Shown here in pieces: positions 52,242-61,540 of a stretch of DNA of 64,000 bases. Source of the DNA: Streptomyces sp. NBC_01381. Lineage in GTDB: Bacteria; Actinomycetota; Actinomycetes; Streptomycetales; Streptomycetaceae. The stretch spans positions 2,232,001 to 2,296,000 of the forward strand of contig NZ_JAPEPI010000001.1 in the NCBI RefSeq assembly GCF_026340305.1. The letters are read 5' to 3'. Each line of letters begins with the position of its first letter. Position 1 is the first letter of the stretch. The notes beneath the pieces were generated by a model, which saw only the letters and a list, made by a program, of their open reading frames with translations, searched no databases and was not told the origin of the DNA. The position numbers and the translations under genes were made by a program.

Positions 52242-54787
52242 ACCCACGTCCGGGGGCGGAATCGGTTGGCCCGTTCCACCAGTTCGATCCTCTCCTCGCC
52301 ACCCTGGGCGAGCCGGGCAAGCGTTCGGTACGAGCGCTCGAGGCCGAAGCGGAGTCCGCGCTCGTCCAGGTCGCTGCCAAGGAGCACGGTCCGCGAGCCC
52401 GACGACGCCGTTGGCGGCGCGGCGGCGTGACCAGAGTGACTACCGGAGAGTACCCAGTCCAGCGCCGTGCCGAGGACCTCGGTCGACAGACGCTCCCTGC
52501 GCACCGCGTCGAGGCCGAAGCCCGCGAGGGCCTCCACCTGCCCGGCGGCCGCCGTCAGGTCGTCAAGGAAGTCGAGCAGGGCGCCGCCGGGCGGCGGCGC
52601 GGTGTCCCCCGCCAGTCGCGCCCGCAGCCGCGCCCGGACCGCGGCCACCCGGGCCGCCGTGTAGTGGATCGAGGCCTCCGGCACCGACTCCAGGGTGCTC
52701 ACGGCGCCCCGCCGGTCGCCCGCCGCGAGCTGTACGCGGGCCAGGCCGAACGCCGCGCTGACATAGCTCGGGTCGGTGGTCCACACCAGGCGGTAGTACT
52801 CGGCCGCGTTGTCCAGCTGGCCAAGGACCTCCGCACAGACGCCCAGGGCCAGCTTGGGCGCGGGCTCGCCGGGGAACGCGTCGTACACGGCGTCGAAGGA
52901 CAGCGCCGCCGTCTCGTGGTCACCGGTCGTCAGTGAGGCGATGCCCCGGTACCAGACCACCCGCCAGTCGTCCGGATGCTGCACCTCGAGCTCCGCCAAC
53001 GCCTGGGCGGCCGAATCCGGTTCACCCATGGAGAGCCGGGCGCGCAGGCCGCGCAGCCGCAGCTCCACCGAGTCGGCGGGCGCCGCCCGCAGAGCGGTGA
53101 TCAGCTCGGCGGGCGCGGAGGCCATGAGCCCGGCGAGGAAGCCGGCGTTCGGGTCGTTCGGGTCGACGCGGGGCACCGGAAGCGCGAGCGACGTCGCGGA
53201 CGCGTCGAGGTGGCGGACGATGCGGGCGGGCGGCGCGGACGGGACCGGCGGCGGACCGCCGTTGCCCGTGGTGAGCTCGCGGCGCCCGGTGGGCAGCGCA
53301 CGCGCCCCGAGGCTCGACACGTCCCCGGTGAGCTCGGTGAACAACTCCGTGTCCGTGACCTTGACTTCGGGCCCGAACAGCGTGGAGAGCGCGGGCCTGG
53401 GCCGTCCCGTCTGCAGCGCGACGACCTCCCGCAGGACGCCCGTGAGCTGCTCCGCCATCTCCTGCGCGGAGGCGAACCTGCGGGCCGGGTCCGGGTCGGT
53501 GGCGCGCACCAACAGGCGGTAGAACGACTCGTACTTGCGGAAGACCTCGATGTTGTCGGGGTCCGGCAGGGAGTCCACGAACACGTTCGTATAGCCCTGG
53601 AAGTCGAAGGTGAGCACCGCGAGGGTGCGCGCCACCGTGTAGAGGTCCGAGGCCACTGAGGGCCCCGCCTCCGCGACTTCGGGGCCCTGATAGCCGACCG
53701 TGCCGTAGATCGCCGATTCCTCGTCGTCCATCCGGCGGACCGCGCCCATGTCGATCAGCTTGAGCTGGTCCTCGGTCTGGATCGCGTTGTCGACCTTGAA
53801 GTCGCAGTACAGAAGATTGCGGCTGTGCAGATGTCCGAGCGCCTCGAGGGCCTCGATGCCGAACGCGCAGGCCTGCTCCACCGGCAGCGGATCGCGCTTT
53901 CCCTCCGCCGTACGGCGGCCGTTGGCGATCTCCTTCAGGGACTTTCCGCCGACGTACTCCATGACGATGTAGCCGTCCATGGAGCCCGTGCGCTGGTCGA
54001 GGTGCTCGACGAAGTTGTAGATGCGGACGATGTTCGAGTGCTCGATCTCGGCGAGGAAGCGGCGCTCGGAGATCGCGGCGGCCATCGCGTCCTGGTCGCC
54101 CGTGTCGAGCAGGCCCTTGAGGACCACCCAGCGGTCGGAGACCGCGCGGTCGATGGCGAGATAGACCCAGCCGAGGCCGCCGTGCGCCAGACAGCCCACG
54201 ACCTCGTACTGACCGTGCACGATGTCGCCCTGGTTCAGCTTCGGCACGAACGAGTACGGGTGGCCGCACTTGGTGCAGAACCCCTCCGTGCGGCCCGGCC
54301 GGTCACCGCGGGCGCGGCCCACCGGCGCCCCGCAGTCGGAGCGCGAGCAGAACCGCTTCCGCTCGGGCACCTCGGGGTTCTCCTGCACCGCCTGGCGCGG
54401 GTCGGGGCGCGGCACCTCGGGCACCTGCACCAGGCCCATGCCCAGCCTGCTGCGGCCCGAGGAGCCCGCCGCCGATCCTGAGCTGCGCACCGACACCGAA
54501 CGGGACGAAAGGCTGCCGGACAGGGAGCGCGAGAGCCGCCCCGAAACCGAACGGCGCGAGGACTGGGAGCGCGACGAGGAACGGGACGATGCGCGCGAAC
54601 TCGACCTGGAGCTGCTGCTGTTGGAGCCCTTGCCGCCGCTGGTGAGGCCGGTCGGCGGCGACGACACCATGCCGTTCGGCGAGACGACCGGGGCCAGGCC
54701 ACAGGTGTCGCAGTACAGCTCGCCGCCGCCCATGTCCTCGTACGACCCTGTGCATCCGGGTCGCTGGCACTTCCGCTGCTCGCTCAT
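52238..54787 (-). CDS. pknG: PknG-type serine/threonine protein kinase
   Basis: The ATG at 54787 follows GGAGGGGGG. N-terminal zinc ribbons (CQRPGCTGSYEDMGGGELYC; FCSRSDCGAP and FCTKCGHPY) replace the mycobacterial rubredoxin-like module, with a long Ser/Arg-rich region between them. The kinase domain has HGGLGWVYLA, catalytic loop LLYCDFKVDNAIQ (non-RD, as in PknG) and LIDMGAVRRMD. The C terminus is helical and TPR-like (QHPDDWRVVWYRGIASLTTG). PknG controls glutamate metabolism through an FHA protein in related bacteria. It overlaps upstream and downstream genes by 4 nt. Confidence 0.93.
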   Translation of the reverse strand: MSEQRKCQRPGCTGSYEDMGGGELYCDTCGLAPVVSPNGMVSSPPTGLTSGGKGSNSSSSRSSSRASSRSSSRSQSSRRSVSGRLSRSLSGSLSSRSVSVRSSGSAAGSSGRSRLGMGLVQVPEVPRPDPRQAVQENPEVPERKRFCSRSDCGAPVGRARGDRPGRTEGFCTKCGHPYSFVPKLNQGDIVHGQYEVVGCLAHGGLGWVYLAIDRAVSDRWVVLKGLLDTGDQDAMAAAISERRFLAEIEHSNIVRIYNFVEHLDQRTGSMDGYIVMEYVGGKSLKEIANGRRTAEGKRDPLPVEQACAFGIEALEALGHLHSRNLLYCDFKVDNAIQTEDQLKLIDMGAVRRMDDEESAIYGTVGYQGPEVAEAGPSVASDLYTVARTLAVLTFDFQGYTNVFVDSLPDPDNIEVFRKYESFYRLLVRATDPDPARRFASAQEMAEQLTGVLREVVALQTGRPRPALSTLFGPEVKVTDTELFTELTGDVSSLGARALPTGRRELTTGNGGPPPVPSAPPARIVRHLDASATSLALPVPRVDPNDPNAGFLAGLMASAPAELITALRAAPADSVELRLRGLRARLSMGEPDSAAQALAELEVQHPDDWRVVWYRGIASLTTGDHETAALSFDAVYDAFPGEPAPKLALGVCAEVLGQLDNAAEYYRLVWTTDPSYVSAAFGLARVQLAAGDRRGAVSTLESVPEASIHYTAARVAAVRARLRARLAGDTAPPPGGALLDFLDDLTAAAGQVEALAGFGLDAVRRERLSTEVLGTALDWVLSGSHSGHAAAPPTASSGSRTVLLGSDLDERGLRFGLERSYRTLARLAQGGEERIELVERANRFRPRTWV

Positions 54788-56100
54788 GCTTCCCCCCTCC
54801 GGTCGGTGGGACCGCCCTGTTGCGGGACCCTCGGTGCAAGGACTTCGGCGGCCGCCTGCTGGAAGCGCAGGACTGCCTGCTCGGCCACGCGCAGATCGCA
54901 GGGCGCGCTCCACAGCATCCGGCGCGCCGCGTCGTACCGCTCGATGAGCAGCGGATCCTCCGCGTGGCCGAGCCGGGCGACCTTCGCCTTGTAGGCGTCG
55001 AGGCGGCCGCGCAGCTCGGCGCGGACCGCGAGGGGCTGGGTGACGGCCGTCAACGACTCGCGGGCACGCAGCAGTTCGTCCTCGGCCTTCTGCTCAAGGG
55101 ACTCCAGGAGCGGGGAGAGCCGGTGCCACTGGGCGTGCCTGCGGTAGTCGGACGCCATGGCCAGCTGCTCCTGCAGCACCGTCGGCGGGCCGCTCACGGC
55201 GGGCACTTCGGAGGCGGCGATCTTGGCGAGGACCTCCCCGCGCGCGGACCGCGCCTCGGCGAGCGTGCGGTCCGCGCGGGAGAGCACGTCGCGCAGCCTG
55301 CCGAGCCGCAGCTCCGCGTCCTGCCGGACGGTGAGCACCGCGTCGATCTCCCGGCGTACGTCCTCCAGGGCGCGCGCCTCGCGGTCGTACCGCTCGGTGT
55401 GCGGGCGGCCGCCGCCGGGGGCCGAACTGCCCGTCGCGGGCTGCCAGAAGGCCAGCGGATCGGTCACCACCTGCTCGCGAAGCAGCGTCAGCTCGGCGGT
55501 GATCCGCTCCAGGTCGTCGCCCGCGGGATGCTCGCCGGGCCGTACGCCCACGGAGTGCGCGAGCTGGCGGGTGCGGTGCAGCTCCGCCGCCAGGAGGTCG
55601 ATCCGGGCGGGCAGCGCGGACCACACCGCGTCGGCGGCGACGACCATGTCGAGCGAGTGCGCGTACAGGTCGTTCATCCGCGCGACCAGGTCGCTGAGCG
55701 TGAAGCGTTCGGTCAGCTTGGCGGGCCCGGTGATCGACGACGGCGCGGGGGCGGCGCCGCCGGCGACCGTGACGCTCTCCCCGCGCAGCAGCTCGGTGAG
55801 CTCCGTCAGGTCGTCACGGTTGGGCCAGCGTCTGCGGGCCCGGATGTCGCGGGCGGTGCGCAGCGCACCCGCGTACGCGTCGAAGTACGCCCAGAGCAGG
55901 GTGATCTGCCGCTCTGTGGCCGTCCAGCGCTCCTGGGTGGTGCCGGTCAGGCCCGCACCCTCCAGGAGGCGGCGGCCCGCGTGATCCTGCAGGGCGAGGA
56001 GCGAGGTCTCGATCGCCTCGTGCTCGGCGTCGAGCCGCGCCAGCGCACGGTCCACCTCGTCCCGGTCCATCACAGGACCGGGGGGTCCCGCGACGCTCAT
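54784..56100 (-). CDS. Coiled-coil protein coupled to pknG
   Basis: This 438-residue, largely helical protein has heptad-like stretches (RALARLDAEHEAIETSLLAL; LEDVRREIDAVLTVRQDAEL) and no membrane segment or catalytic motif I recognise. It ends in an ATGA overlap with pknG and begins 39 nt after glnH. Position between the sensor genes (glnX, glnH) and the kinase suggests a scaffold or signal relay, but this is inference. Confidence 0.82.
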   Translation of the reverse strand: MSVAGPPGPVMDRDEVDRALARLDAEHEAIETSLLALQDHAGRRLLEGAGLTGTTQERWTATERQITLLWAYFDAYAGALRTARDIRARRRWPNRDDLTELTELLRGESVTVAGGAAPAPSSITGPAKLTERFTLSDLVARMNDLYAHSLDMVVAADAVWSALPARIDLLAAELHRTRQLAHSVGVRPGEHPAGDDLERITAELTLLREQVVTDPLAFWQPATGSSAPGGGRPHTERYDREARALEDVRREIDAVLTVRQDAELRLGRLRDVLSRADRTLAEARSARGEVLAKIAASEVPAVSGPPTVLQEQLAMASDYRRHAQWHRLSPLLESLEQKAEDELLRARESLTAVTQPLAVRAELRGRLDAYKAKVARLGHAEDPLLIERYDAARRMLWSAPCDLRVAEQAVLRFQQAAAEVLAPRVPQQGGPTDRRGEA

Positions 56101-56139
56101 CGATCACCTCTCCGCTCTGCGTTGCCGTTCACTTGGGGG

Positions 56140-57144
56140 TCAGTCGGTGTACGTCGGTGCGGGCGGTCCCGCCGATTCGCCGAGCGCCGGCTTGAGCCAG
56201 TTGTCGTACGACTTCTGCCAGCCGCTCTTGCGGTAGTCCACAAGGATCTGGTTGACCCGCCGCACCAGGTCGTCCGCGCCCTTCTCCGGCTTCTTCATCG
56301 CCACGCCGTAGTACTCCGTGTTGAGCGGCGCGTCGCCCTTCAGCTCGACCGTCGGGTCCTGGGCGGCCTGGCTCGCGGCGAGCGCGCTGTCCGTCACGAC
56401 GGCGTCCACCTCACCGAGCTGGAGCCGTACCAGACAGTCGAGTTGGTTGGGAACCGTAGTCCCGATGTCGGCATCGAGGCCCTTCTTCTTGAGCTCCTCC
56501 AGCTTGGTGAGCGCCGTGGAACCCTTCGCGGAGCAGACCCTCTTGCCGTCCAGCGAGTCGTCGAACCCGGTGATGTCAGAGGACTTGGGGGCGAGGACCT
56601 GCTGGCCGGTCTTGAAGTAGGCGGTGGAGAAGGCCACTTCCTTCTCGCGCTCGCAGGTGATCGTCATCGTCCGTACGACCATGTCGACCTGGCCGCTCTG
56701 GATCGCCTTGACGCGCTGGTTGGTCGGGATGGCGCGGAACAGGACGGCGTCGCGGTCGCCGAGGATCTCCTCGGCGATCTTGTGCGCCAGGTCGATGTCG
56801 AAGCCTTCGAGCGTCGCCGTCTTCTTGTTCGGGTCGCGATAGCCCCAGCGGTAGCTGTTCTGGTCGACGCCGATGATCAGCTTCTTGACCTTGCGGGCCC
56901 GGATCGCGTCGATCGTCGGGCCGTCCTTGTCGTCCGGCGACAGGCTGGCCTCCGGCTTCTCGCACTCCTCGGCACGCGCGGGAGCGGCCGCCGACGAGCC
57001 GTGGCCCGCGCGGCCGGCACCGTCCCCGGCCGCGCCGCCCGCCTCGGGCAGCACAAGGACGAGGGAGCCCGTGAGGGCACAGGCCACCGCCATGGAGGCA
57101 GCTCCGCCCCAGCCGCGCAGCCTCGCGAGTCCTCGCGTACGCAT
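56140..57144 (-). CDS. glnH: GlnH-like glutamate-binding protein
   Basis: ATG at 57144 starts a signal peptide (LRGWGGAASMAVACALTGSL); GTG at 57165, overlapping the glnX stop, is an alternative. The SBP_bac_3 domain has GVDQNSYRWGYRD, TLEGFDIDLAHKIAEEI, QVDMVVRTMTI and QLGEVDAVVTDSA. In mycobacteria GlnH (Rv0411c) binds aspartate/glutamate and signals through GlnX to PknG; the same gene order is present here. Confidence 0.9.
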   Translation of the reverse strand: MRTRGLARLRGWGGAASMAVACALTGSLVLVLPEAGGAAGDGAGRAGHGSSAAAPARAEECEKPEASLSPDDKDGPTIDAIRARKVKKLIIGVDQNSYRWGYRDPNKKTATLEGFDIDLAHKIAEEILGDRDAVLFRAIPTNQRVKAIQSGQVDMVVRTMTITCEREKEVAFSTAYFKTGQQVLAPKSSDITGFDDSLDGKRVCSAKGSTALTKLEELKKKGLDADIGTTVPNQLDCLVRLQLGEVDAVVTDSALAASQAAQDPTVELKGDAPLNTEYYGVAMKKPEKGADDLVRRVNQILVDYRKSGWQKSYDNWLKPALGESAGPPAPTYTD

Positions 57145-57161
57145 CGTCCGCTCGCCCCCTC

Positions 57162-58661
57162 TCACCGGTACTCCGACAGCCTGCGCCCGATGCCGAGCAC
57201 GGCACCGGCCGCCGCGAGCACCGCGAGCACGGCGGCACCCACCGGAAGGCCCGCCATCGCGCTCTTGCCGTCATCGGCCGCCTGCTTGAACTCGCGCTGC
57301 TCGTGCGCGAGCGCGACCTCAAGCGCGTCGTCGACGTTGTCGAAGCACTCGCCGGTCGGCTCGTCCTTCTTGTCGCCGACGATCTTGTCGAGCGCGCCCT
57401 TGTAGTTGCCCGCGTCGTCGATGTCCCGCGCGGTCTTGTGGCGGTCCTTCCAGACCGACACGTTCTTCGCGGCGTCCTTGACGGGGTTCTTGCCCGCGGC
57501 GTCGTCGGCGATGGCCACGGCCTTGCCGAGCAGGCCGCTCTCGGCCGTGCCGAGCCGCTTCATCGACGCCTGGTAGTCGACGTCGAACTTGTCCTTGATC
57601 TCCACCTCGTCGCCCGAGCCGACCTCGACGGTCTCGGCGCCCCGGCTGACCAGGGTCAGGTTCTCGTTGCCGCGGGCCTTGAGGGAGTCGATGCGGGCGT
57701 CGTTCAGGACGTTCAGGGACTTCACGCCGTGGTCGTACGAATCGCTGAGCCCCGACCGCGCGAAGGTGTGCCCGGCGACGAGCCAGAGCAGCACGACCGC
57801 GGAGGCGGCCGTCGCGGCGACCAGGCCGTGGTTGAACACCCTGTTCGTCCGGCGGTAGTTGCGCCGCTGGGCCAAGACGAGCGCGGCGAGCGCGAGCAGA
57901 CCGAGGGCGATGGCGAACCAGGGGTAGGGCTTCGCGTCGTCGTAGTCGGCGCTCAGCCGCTGGTTCTCCGCGGTGTAGAGCTTCTCCGCGGCCGGGAGCA
58001 TCTGCTTCTGCATCTTGTCGTTCGCGTACCGCAGATAGGCGCCGCCGAGCGGGAGGCCCTGGCGGTTGCTCGCGCGGGCGCGCTCGATCAGGCCGGTGTA
58101 CTCCGGGAGCAGCTTGTTCAGCTCGCTCACCGAAGTCGCCGCCGATGAGCCCGCGCCCGCGTTCGACGCGGCGGTCGCCAGCTTCTCGGAGGCGCTCTTG
58201 ATGTCGCGGTTGTACCGGTCGCGGACGTCGGCAGGCTCCTGGCCGCCCGCCAGGAAGCCGCTGGAGGCCGCCGTGTTGGCGTCCGCGAGGGAGCGGTAGA
58301 TGGCGGCGGCGTCGGCGCTCAGCGGCTGGCTGCGGTTGAGCACGCTGTTCGCGGCGTCCGAACGGCTGGTCATCTGCCAGGTGGTGACCGCGCCGAACGC
58401 CACGACGAGCAGCGCGAGCACGGCGCCGATGATGCGCAGCTTGCCCGGTTCCGTCGTCGCGGCGGCGCGCAGCCGGTCCCGGCCCTCGACCCACGCGGGC
58501 CTGCGCGGGGGCGCGGGAACCGTCGACTGCGCGGCAGGCACAGCGTGCGCGGAGCCAGCTTGAGGCGGGACGGCGGGCATCGTCGGCGCTGCCTGCCCTG
58601 GCGGCGCGGCGCTGCCGTTCGGCGGGTATGTCACCTTGACCTCGACCTCCCCCTCGGTCAT
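57162..58661 (-). CDS. glnX: GlnX-like membrane signal transducer
   Basis: This 499-residue protein has an Ala/Pro-rich cytosolic N terminus, TM1 (IIGAVLALLVVAFGAVTTWQ), a helical extracytoplasmic domain, TM2 and TM3 (WFAIALGLLALAALVLAQ; VAATAASAVVLLWLVAGHTF), a second outer domain and a C-terminal helix (LPVGAAVLAVLAAAGAVLGI). Topology fits the four-helix GlnX (Rv0412c), which contacts GlnH outside and PknG inside. It is the first gene of the block. The 180 bp upstream (58662-58841) hold no gene and no clear promoter motif. Confidence 0.85.
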   Translation of the reverse strand: MTEGEVEVKVTYPPNGSAAPPGQAAPTMPAVPPQAGSAHAVPAAQSTVPAPPRRPAWVEGRDRLRAAATTEPGKLRIIGAVLALLVVAFGAVTTWQMTSRSDAANSVLNRSQPLSADAAAIYRSLADANTAASSGFLAGGQEPADVRDRYNRDIKSASEKLATAASNAGAGSSAATSVSELNKLLPEYTGLIERARASNRQGLPLGGAYLRYANDKMQKQMLPAAEKLYTAENQRLSADYDDAKPYPWFAIALGLLALAALVLAQRRNYRRTNRVFNHGLVAATAASAVVLLWLVAGHTFARSGLSDSYDHGVKSLNVLNDARIDSLKARGNENLTLVSRGAETVEVGSGDEVEIKDKFDVDYQASMKRLGTAESGLLGKAVAIADDAAGKNPVKDAAKNVSVWKDRHKTARDIDDAGNYKGALDKIVGDKKDEPTGECFDNVDDALEVALAHEQREFKQAADDGKSAMAGLPVGAAVLAVLAAAGAVLGIGRRLSEYR

Positions 58662-58841
58662 CGGACGGTCACCTCCGCCCGCCGTGCGCGGCGCGGGAGG
58701 AAGTGCACGGCCGCAAGTATTGCCGCAGGGACTGACATCCGCACAGGCCTTGACTGGATCTTGTTCGGATCAGCCCGCCCGGACGACCGTCCCTCGAGCA
58801 ACGCGAAGATCGCGCACCACCCCTGCCCTTGAATACGCGAT

Positions 58842-59330
58842 TCAGAACAGTTCGGTTCCCTGCCCTGCCAATGTGCTCAGCCGCTCCAGGCTCCCACGTC
58901 CCTCGCGCCGCACCCCGATGGGCACGAGCGCGGCGCGTCCCGGAATCCGTACGCCGCCCGTGAACGCGACCCGCGTGCCCGCCCCTTCGGGCGCCGCCGC
59001 CACACCGATCAGCAGGAACCTGCTCTGCAGCCAGCACCAGCCGGGGCGGCGCACGCCGCGCAGCAGGGCGCGCATGCCGTAGCGGCTGCGGGCCAGGGCC
59101 TCGATGTGCTCGCCGTCCGTACGCAGGACGCGCAGCCGCCGCATGTCCGGGACGATCCGCCCGAAATCACCTTCCAGATCGGCGAGATGGGCCCGCACGC
59201 GGTCGAACGGGGCGTCGACGTACCCCTCGGTGACGTGCGCGCCTCGGATGCCGGCGGCGAGGACGTGCAGTTTGCGTACGTTGTCCAGGTCGGCGGCGGG
59301 CCAACCTCGGTCCGGCTGTTGGTTCGTCAT
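58842..59330 (-). CDS. Unrecognised protein coupled to ECF sigma gene
   Basis: ATG at 59330 overlaps the sigma stop (ATGA). The 162-residue product (VRKLHVLAAGIRGAHVTEGY, PFDRVRAHLADLEGDFGRIV, WLQSRFLLIGVAAAPEGAGT) shows beta-strand patterning that might be an SRPBCC/START-like fold, but no confident family is assigned. No membrane helix or zinc motif of a typical anti-sigma factor is seen. Confidence 0.75.
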   Translation of the reverse strand: MTNQQPDRGWPAADLDNVRKLHVLAAGIRGAHVTEGYVDAPFDRVRAHLADLEGDFGRIVPDMRRLRVLRTDGEHIEALARSRYGMRALLRGVRRPGWCWLQSRFLLIGVAAAPEGAGTRVAFTGGVRIPGRAALVPIGVRREGRGSLERLSTLAGQGTELF

Positions 59331-59827
59331 GAGGTCCACGCCTTCCGGAAGGTGTCGCGCGCCCGGTGCAACCGGGACTTGACGGTGCCGACGCGGATGC
59401 CGAGCAGCTCGGCGGCGGCGCGTTCGTCCAGGCCCTCCACGTCACGCAGGACGAGCACCGCGCGGTGCTCGGGGGAGAGCCGGTCCAGTACGTCCCTTAT
59501 GTCGGCGGCGAGTTGGGGGTCACCGCGCGTGGGGAGCGTGCTGAGGTCGGCCGGTACGGCGCGGGCCGCCCGCTTGGCCAGGCGGACCGCCTCGCGTACG
59601 GCGATGGCCCGCACCCAGCCGTGCAGGGCGGCCGGTTCCTTCAGGGTGCGCAGGGCGCGGAACACGGCGACCAGGGCCTCCTGGGCGGCGTCCGGGCCCT
59701 GCTCCAGAGCGATGGATCCGCAGATGCGGCCTACGTAGGGAGTGAGTTGGTCGAGCAGACTCGCCATGGCGAGGGTGTCGCCGCGTTGCGCCGCGCGGAC
59801 CAGGCGGGCTGTCTCCTCATCGGACAC
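59327..59827 (-). CDS. ECF RNA polymerase sigma factor
   Basis: This 166-residue ECF sigma factor has sigma2 (RLVRAAQRGDTLAMASLLDQ, DAAQEALVAVFRALRTL) and sigma4 (LDRLSPEHRAVLVLRDVEGL, RIGVRVGTVKSRLHRAR-like region at the C terminus). It overlaps the upstream DUF3995 gene by 11 nt and the downstream unknown gene by 4 nt. No anti-sigma gene is evident. Confidence 0.92.
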   Translation of the reverse strand: MSDEETARLVRAAQRGDTLAMASLLDQLTPYVGRICGSIALEQGPDAAQEALVAVFRALRTLKEPAALHGWVRAIAVREAVRLAKRAARAVPADLSTLPTRGDPQLAADIRDVLDRLSPEHRAVLVLRDVEGLDERAAAELLGIRVGTVKSRLHRARDTFRKAWTS

Positions 59828-60224
59828 GTACGGCTTCCTCCCTGCGGGCGACGCGTACGGCCGCCGCGCACAGGATGGCGCAGAGCGGCGTGTAGAGGCC
59901 CAGGTTCAGCCAGTAGAAGGCGGTGTCCGTCTCCTTGGCGAAGAGCCAGTAGACGCCTGCGAGCGTCCGCAGGGAGAGCCCCGCGGCGACGGCGAGGGTG
60001 CCGGGACGGCTTCCCGCCAGGACGAGGGCCGAGGCGGTGAGGAGGAGGGTGGCGAGGGGGATCAGGATGGGCGGGGTGAAGGGGACGTCGGCGCCGAGCA
60101 CCGCGTACGACAGTGACTGCTCGCTTGCCGCCGGCCAGGTCTGGCCGGTGGCCCAGTAGAGGTGGAGGAGGGCGTCGGTGGTGAGGACGGCGGCGATGAG
60201 GGTGGCTGCGGGGTGGCGTGGCAT
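59817..60224 (-). CDS. DUF3995 family membrane protein
   Basis: This 135-residue protein has four hydrophobic helices (PAATLIAAVLTTDALLHLYW; ILIPLATLLLTASALVLAG; VYWLFAKETDTAFYWLNLGL; LCAILCAAAVRVA). The Asp/His-containing first helix and WxLF motif fit DUF3995. Function is unknown. It is the first gene of a three-gene unit with the ECF sigma factor. Confidence 0.85.
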   Translation of the reverse strand: MPRHPAATLIAAVLTTDALLHLYWATGQTWPAASEQSLSYAVLGADVPFTPPILIPLATLLLTASALVLAGSRPGTLAVAAGLSLRTLAGVYWLFAKETDTAFYWLNLGLYTPLCAILCAAAVRVARREEAVRVR

Positions 60225-60513
60225 GGGGGCCTCCTGCGGGGGCGTACGTCATGAGTGACGGTCACCCTGCAGAGGAGCCGGGGCTGCGATTCGTTCCCCC
60301 GGGGCTTCTTCTCTTTCCCCAACCCCGCCCCTTCCCGAAAGCGGGGCTCCGCCCCGGACCCCGCCCGTGGCTCTGTACCGGGGCTGCGCCCCAGACCCCG
60401 CTCAAGCCCGCCGCTTCGCGGCGGATCCTTTCCCGCCCACCCACCCGATTGCCCCGCAGCTGCCCACCCACCCGAATCGGCCACGCTTCCTCAGCCGACG
60501 TCGGCGAAATTTC
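60225..60513. repeat. Intergenic cluster of short GC hairpins
   Basis: Three compact palindromes with 3-nt loops occur here: GGGGC-TCC-GCCCC (60343-60355), GGGGC-TGC-GCCCC (60380-60392) and CCGCCGC-TTC-GCGGCGG (60408-60424). No gene is visible. Such clusters are common in Streptomyces intergenic regions and can act as bidirectional terminators between the flanking leftward genes. Confidence 0.7.
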
Positions 60514-60562
60514 TAGCCCGTCCGGCGTTTGAGGACGAACTCGGCGGAGCCGGTGATCAACG
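60514..60562 (+). repeat. Dispersed intergenic repeat, copy 2
   Basis: Starts AGCCCGTCCGGCGTTTGAGG and matches 8858-8906 (opposite strand) with about three differences over 49 bp. The TGA stop of the BadF-type kinase gene (60557-60559) lies inside it. Confidence 0.8.
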
Positions 60563-61540
60563 GCCACCCTCGTAGTGCGCTCGCACCCGCTCCAACGCCC
60601 CCGCCGACGCCCCCACACGGTCAAGCCCCAGCAGCGCCGCCCCCAGCACGGGGCGTACGGACACCACCCGAGGGACCGCCTTCGGGGCGCGTGCCGCCAG
60701 CAACGCGCGGACCGCGTCGTCCAGTTGAGGGTGGCCGGCAGCCAGCACGCTCCCCCCGAGCAGCACCGGCGTCTCCTCCTCCAGGAGGCCGAGCCGGGCC
60801 AGGGCGACGCCCGCCATCGCCACCACCTCCTCCGCGAGGCGGTCCACGATGGACCGCGCCACGGCGTCCCCCTCGACCGCCGTGGCGAAGAGGACCGGCG
60901 TCAGTTCATGCCGCCGCAGCTCGTCGATCCGGGACAGGTGCAGCGCCTCGATCAACGCGTACATGGACGGCAGTCCGAAGTGCGCCGGAAGAGTGCGCGC
61001 AAGAGACGTGGGGCCGCCGCGCCCGTCCTCCGCGCGGGCCGCGTGCCACAGGGCCTCCTCCGCGAGGCCCCAGCCGCCGCCCCAGTCACCGGAGATCCGC
61101 CCGATCGCGGCGAAGCGGGCCGTGCGGCCGTCCGGGCGCATGCCCACGCAGTTGATGCCCGCCCCGCACACCACGGCGACCCCGCGCGGCTCGGCGACCC
61201 CAGCCCGCAGGATCGCGAAGGTGTCGTTGCGCACCGCCACGCTCGCGCCCCAGCCGCGCGCGTCAAGGGCGGACGCCAACTGCTCCTCCTCCACCGGGAG
61301 ATCGGCGTTGGCCAGGCACGCAGAGACATGGTCGGCCCCGGCGGCCCCGGCGGCTGCGAACACCTCGCGCACCGCCGACTCCAGGACGTCCACGGCCGTC
61401 TCGACGCCCACCGCCGGCGGCTGGAACCCGCCGCCGCGCGCCGCCGCGACGACGGTGCCGTCCGCGGCGACCAGCGCGACGTCGGTCTTGCTGTTGCCCG
61501 CGTCGATCGCGAGAACCGACCCGGATACGGAACCGCTCAT
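60557..61540 (-). CDS. BadF/BcrA-type sugar kinase (GlcNAc kinase-like)
   Basis: ATG at 61540 overlaps the glycosidase stop (ATGA). The roughly 327-residue ASKHA-fold protein has phosphate-1 motif AIDAGNSKTDVALV, phosphate-2 VAVVCGAGINCVGM, WGGGWGLAEEALW and adenosine motif PVLLGGSVLAAG. These match N-acetylglucosamine kinase-like BadF-family proteins. With the GH4 enzyme and ABC permeases it suggests uptake and phosphorylation of an amino- or beta-linked sugar. Confidence 0.88.
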   Translation of the reverse strand: MSGSVSGSVLAIDAGNSKTDVALVAADGTVVAAARGGGFQPPAVGVETAVDVLESAVREVFAAAGAAGADHVSACLANADLPVEEEQLASALDARGWGASVAVRNDTFAILRAGVAEPRGVAVVCGAGINCVGMRPDGRTARFAAIGRISGDWGGGWGLAEEALWHAARAEDGRGGPTSLARTLPAHFGLPSMYALIEALHLSRIDELRRHELTPVLFATAVEGDAVARSIVDRLAEEVVAMAGVALARLGLLEEETPVLLGGSVLAAGHPQLDDAVRALLAARAPKAVPRVVSVRPVLGAALLGLDRVGASAGALERVRAHYEGGR

